Origin: Actinoallomurus iriomotensis
Lineage (GTDB): Bacteria; Actinomycetota; Actinomycetes; Streptosporangiales; Streptosporangiaceae
Direction of reading: 5' to 3'
DNA: 64,000 nucleotides
Assembly (NCBI RefSeq): GCF_030269445.1
Contig: NZ_BSTJ01000001.1
Location: 1,451,898 to 1,515,897 of the forward strand
Position numbers and translations under genes: made by a program. Numbering within the stretch: position 1 is the first letter of the stretch; every line of letters begins with the position of its first letter. Below, in pieces: positions 60,837 through 64,000 of the stretch. The notes under the pieces were generated by a model. It did no database searches and had not been told where the DNA came from. It worked only from the letters and a program-made list of their open reading frames with translations.

Positions 60837-63800
60837 TCAGGCCGAGGGGATGCGGCCCAGCAGCTCGGTGAGGCCCTGCTCGTCCAGCAGGTCGGCGGGG
60901 CGGACGGTCGCGTTCGCGGCGACGTAGTGGAACGCGGCGCTCACCCGCTCGACGTCGACCCCGGCGAGCCGTGCCCAGGCCAGGCGGTACGCCGCGAGCT
61001 GGACGCCGGCGACGCGCGCCTCCTCGCCGGACGGTGGGCGGCCGGTCTTCCAGTCGACCACCTCGTAACCGCCGCCCTCCACCCGGAACACCGCGTCCAT
61101 CCGGCCGCGGATCAGCCGGTCGCCGATCAGCGTCTCGAACGGCACTTCGATGTCGTACGGCTCGCGGTCGGCCCAGGCGCTCGCCTCGAACGCCCGCTGA
61201 AGCGCCTCCAGCTGCCCGTCGGCCGCGGCGCCCTCGTCGGAGGCACCGGGCAGGTCGTCGAGGTCGAGCAGCCGCTGCTGGCCCCAGCGCGACTCGAGCC
61301 AGCGGTGGAAGGCGGTGCCGCGCCGGGCGTACGGGGCGGGCGGACGTGGCAGCGGACGGCGGATCTGGCGGGCCAGCGCGGCCGGGTCGCGGGCCAGCGT
61401 GACCAGTGACGAGACCGACAGGTGCGCGGGCAGGTCGACGGCCAGGCCGTCGCTGCCGCGGGCGCGGTCGCGCTCGGCGAGGAGCAGCTCGACGTCGCGC
61501 GCCCACGCCGAGACCCGCCGCCGGTCGGGGTCGCGGAGGGGCGCGTAGGCGGAGGGGCGGGTGCGGCCGCGCATGGCGTCCTCGACCATGCGGGCGCCCT
61601 CGGCGATCGCGGCGTGACGCTCGTCGGCGGGCGGCCCCTGCGGCTCGTCCTGCCAGGGGTTCGCCGGGGCGACCGGCCAGGTGGCGGTCTCCTGCTCGGC
61701 GAGGAGGGGGTTCTCCTCGCCGATCGGCTCGTCGGCCCAGTAGCCGACCTGGCCCGCGCCGGCCTCGCACGCCTCGCGGATCTCCTCCAGGAACGGCGAG
61801 GGCTGGAGCGACCGGCTCCCGGTGCCCCAGCGGTAACCCGTCGCGATCAGCAGGTGCTTGGCGCGGGTGACCGCGACGTAGGCCAGGCGTCGTTCCTCAC
61901 GTACGTCGCGTTCGGCGGTGGCGGCGTTGAATGCCTCGATGTCGCCCTTGTTCAGGCCGGGCAGCGCGGGCAGGTCGATCCGGTCGCCGCGCAGGGGGTA
62001 CGGCAGCGCGCGGGCGTTCGTGGTCCAGCGCGAGGAGCTCTGCGGCGTGGAGGGGAAGATCGAGCCCTTGCCGGGGGCGCCGTCCTTGGTCGGGTTGACC
62101 GCCAGGCCGGGGATGGCGACGACCTCCCATTCGAGGCCCTTGGCGGCGTGCACGGTCAGGAGCTTCACGCTGTTGGTCTCGCCGACCCGCCCGGCCTCCA
62201 GCCCGAACTCCTCCGACTCCGCGGCGCTGAGATAGGCGAGGAACGCTCCCAGGGTGGGATCCTCCGCGTCGCCCGCGAAGGACGCCGCGGCGTCGACGAA
62301 CGCGTCGAGGTCGGCGCGGGCGGTCACCGGGTCCAGTCCCGTACGCGCGGCGACCTCGATGTCGAGCCCGAGGGTGCGCTCGACCTCGGTGACCAGGTCG
62401 GGCAGTGCCAGGCCGACGTGGCGGCGCAGCACCCGCAGCTCGTCGCGCAGCCGCTCCAGCCGCGCGTGGCCCTCGCCGCTGTACGCCTCGGCCGGACCGA
62501 GGTCGTCGAGGGCGTCGACGAGGCTGCCGTGCTCGTCGTTCAGCTCCTCGACCACCTGCCGCAGCGGGTCGGCGGTCTCCCGCTCCGGCAGGGCGCCGGC
62601 CTCGGGGTCGACGTCGCGGGCGGCCTCGCGCGCCAGCTCGCGGGCACGGCGGCCGAGCGCGACGAGGTCGCGCGGGCCGAGGCGCCAGCGCGGCCCGGTG
62701 AGCAGCCGCGCCAATGACGCGCCGGCGGACGGGTCGTGCACGACCTTGAGCGTGGCGACGACGTCCTGCACCTCGGGCACGGTGAGCAGACCGCCGAGGC
62801 CGACCACCTCGACCGGTATTCCGCGTCCCTCCAGCGCCGTCCTGATCAGGGGGAACTGCGAGCGCTTGCGGGCCAGGACCGCGATGTCGGACGGCTGCAG
62901 GCCGGCGCCGTGTCGCGTGACGTGGTCCCAGACCGCGCCGTCCGGGGCGATCTCGTACGGCTGCCGCAGCAGCGCGGCCAGGCGCTCGGCCAGCCGTTCG
63001 GCCTCGTCCTCGACGGTGTCGAGCAGCGCGCACTCGATGCGGCCGCGCGCCTGCTGGGCCGCGCCCGGCCACAGGCGCGGCACGTCCTTGGCCTCCTCGC
63101 GCAGCTCCGTCTGGATGCGGGCGGCGGCGTCGAGGATGCGCTCGCCGTTGCGGAAGCTGGTGGACAGTTGCCGCATCGGGGCGGGGCGGTCGCCCTCGGG
63201 GAAGTCACGGACGAAGCCGAGGAGGTTGCCCGCGCTGGCGCCGCGCCAGCCGTAGATCGACTGGCAGGGATCGCCGACGGCCGTCACCGGGTGACCGCCG
63301 CCGAAGATCGACTTCAGCAGGACGAGCTGCGCGTGGCTGGTGTCCTGGTACTCGTCGAGCAGCACCACGCCGTAGCGGGAGCGTTCGATCACCCCGACCT
63401 CGCGGTGGTCGTGGGCGATCCGCGCGGCGAGGGCGAGCTGGTCGCCGTGGTCGAGCACCTCGCGCTTGGCCTTGGCCCGCTGGTACGCCTCGACGAGCGG
63501 CAGGAGCTGCTCGCGCAGCGCCTGGGTGTCCATGATCCTGCCCTGGTGCGTCTTGGTCGGCTTCTTGACCTCGGCGAGACGCTCGCGCAGCCACGCGCCG
63601 ACCTCACGGACCTCGCCGGGCGTGCGCAGGTGCTCCGACATCTCGCCGGCCAGCGCGATGACCGCCTTGGTGACGGTGTCGGGCGCCCACTCGACGCGGT
63701 CCATGGGTCCGTCGTAGGCGTCGACGACCCGGGCGGCGATCTGCCAGGCCACCGCGGGCGTGATGAGCCGCATGGTGGGCTCGAGCGCCGCCCGCAGCGC

Positions 63801-64000
63801 GTGGTCGCCGAACAGCCGCCCGGCGTACGCGTGGTACGTCGAGACGGTCGGCTCGCCGTCGAGGATCGCAGGGTCGATGAGGTCGTCGTGCTCGCGCAGC
63901 TGGCCGAGCCGGCGGCGTACGCGGTCGGACAGCTCGGCGGCGGCCTTGCGGGTGAAGGTGAGGCCGAGGACGCGTTCGGGCCGGACCAGCCCGTTGGCCA
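60837..64000 (-). CDS. UvrD/RecB-type helicase-nuclease (AdnB-like), 5' end outside window
   Basis: The last 1053 residues are present and the start lies beyond base 64000. Helicase motifs are LTFTRKAAAELSDRV (Ia), LLDEYQDTSHAQL (II), AVGDPCQSIYGWRGA (III), TVHAAKGLEWEVVAIPGL (V) and VAVTRAKHLLIATG (VI). The C-terminus is a RecB-like PD-(D/E)xK nuclease with MDAVFRVEGGGYEVVDWKTG (metal-binding Asp and Lys). Mycobacterial AdnB has this layout and resects DNA double-strand breaks with AdnA, whose gene should lie upstream, right of the window. Confidence 0.88.
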   Translation of the reverse strand, partial: ANGLVRPERVLGLTFTRKAAAELSDRVRRRLGQLREHDDLIDPAILDGEPTVSTYHAYAGRLFGDHALRAALEPTMRLITPAVAWQIAARVVDAYDGPMDRVEWAPDTVTKAVIALAGEMSEHLRTPGEVREVGAWLRERLAEVKKPTKTHQGRIMDTQALREQLLPLVEAYQRAKAKREVLDHGDQLALAARIAHDHREVGVIERSRYGVVLLDEYQDTSHAQLVLLKSIFGGGHPVTAVGDPCQSIYGWRGASAGNLLGFVRDFPEGDRPAPMRQLSTSFRNGERILDAAARIQTELREEAKDVPRLWPGAAQQARGRIECALLDTVEDEAERLAERLAALLRQPYEIAPDGAVWDHVTRHGAGLQPSDIAVLARKRSQFPLIRTALEGRGIPVEVVGLGGLLTVPEVQDVVATLKVVHDPSAGASLARLLTGPRWRLGPRDLVALGRRARELAREAARDVDPEAGALPERETADPLRQVVEELNDEHGSLVDALDDLGPAEAYSGEGHARLERLRDELRVLRRHVGLALPDLVTEVERTLGLDIEVAARTGLDPVTARADLDAFVDAAASFAGDAEDPTLGAFLAYLSAAESEEFGLEAGRVGETNSVKLLTVHAAKGLEWEVVAIPGLAVNPTKDGAPGKGSIFPSTPQSSSRWTTNARALPYPLRGDRIDLPALPGLNKGDIEAFNAATAERDVREERRLAYVAVTRAKHLLIATGYRWGTGSRSLQPSPFLEEIREACEAGAGQVGYWADEPIGEENPLLAEQETATWPVAPANPWQDEPQGPPADERHAAIAEGARMVEDAMRGRTRPSAYAPLRDPDRRRVSAWARDVELLLAERDRARGSDGLAVDLPAHLSVSSLVTLARDPAALARQIRRPLPRPPAPYARRGTAFHRWLESRWGQQRLLDLDDLPGASDEGAAADGQLEALQRAFEASAWADREPYDIEVPFETLIGDRLIRGRMDAVFRVEGGGYEVVDWKTGRPPSGEEARVAGVQLAAYRLAWARLAGVDVERVSAAFHYVAANATVRPADLLDEQGLTELLGRIPSA

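Noticed and set aside
60837-63773. Complete helicase gene starting at 63773
   Set aside because: The frame continues to the window edge with clear helicase sequence (LTFTRKAAAELSDRV), so the true start lies outside.

Overview
The window is high-GC DNA from a filamentous actinomycete. WhiB7, mycoredoxin, UvrD2 with an HRDC domain, an AdnB/RecB-type helicase, DUF5999, a class III lanthipeptide synthetase, many GTG/TTG starts and GTGA/ATGA/TTGA stop-start overlaps all point to Actinomycetota. Streptosporangiales/Thermomonosporaceae is a guess from overall flavour and is not proven. I saw no rRNA, tRNA, CRISPR array, insertion sequence or phage gene.

Layout. (1) 0.15-12.1 kb: one leftward uronate operon read lacI, solute-binding protein, ABC ATPase, two permeases, IolB/KduI-like isomerase, mannonate dehydratase, altronate dehydratase, fructuronate-reductase-type dehydrogenase, SDR and a dihydrodipicolinate-reductase-like protein. 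Most genes abut or overlap, and two junctions are filled by tiny coupled ORFs. A perfect palindrome lies upstream of lacI. (2) 12.1-13.4 kb: degenerate DNA with a gene remnant and diverged repeats. (3) 13.4-23.1 kb: housekeeping genes, a cluster of DnaA-box-like sites, a second copy of the repeat family from the uronate operon, a whiB7 gene with its full attenuator leader, an SPOUT methyltransferase, a TesB thioesterase, UvrD2 and a mycoredoxin. (4) 23.1-27.9 kb: two tandem, equally long, possibly leaderless histidine kinases and an oxidoreductase. (5) 28.0-32.7 kb: three secreted glycoside hydrolases (GH30, GH18, GH16), each ending in a nearly identical ricin-type lectin module, probably a fungal-wall-degrading operon. 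(6) 33.1-39.9 kb: a DeoR regulator and a complete mannitol-type PTS operon that also carries EI and HPr. The two promoters share an operator-like sequence. (7) 40.1-44.2 kb: repeats, an FHA protein and a compact class III lanthipeptide locus (small secreted protein, LanKC, 31-aa precursor). (8) 44.2-53.9 kb: pyruvate oxidase, a two-component locus, DUF5999, NudC, M20 peptidase, DUF4031, an HD-domain protein and an ABC ATPase. (9) 53.98-59.4 kb: an iron box followed by ATP-grasp, two NIS synthetases and a PLP decarboxylase, in the order of vibrioferrin pvsA-B-D-E but without the exporter pvsC. (10) 59.4-64 kb: a GH114-like protein, a HIT protein and a helicase-nuclease cut by the right edge.

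The most interesting observations are the lanthipeptide precursor whose cysteines precede its Ser/Thr residues, the tandem 68-bp mini-ORF relay in the uronate operon (with in-frame relatives before an enoyl-CoA hydratase), the pvs-like siderophore operon, the DnaA-box cluster far from dnaA, and the shared operator linking the DeoR gene with the mannitol PTS operon.
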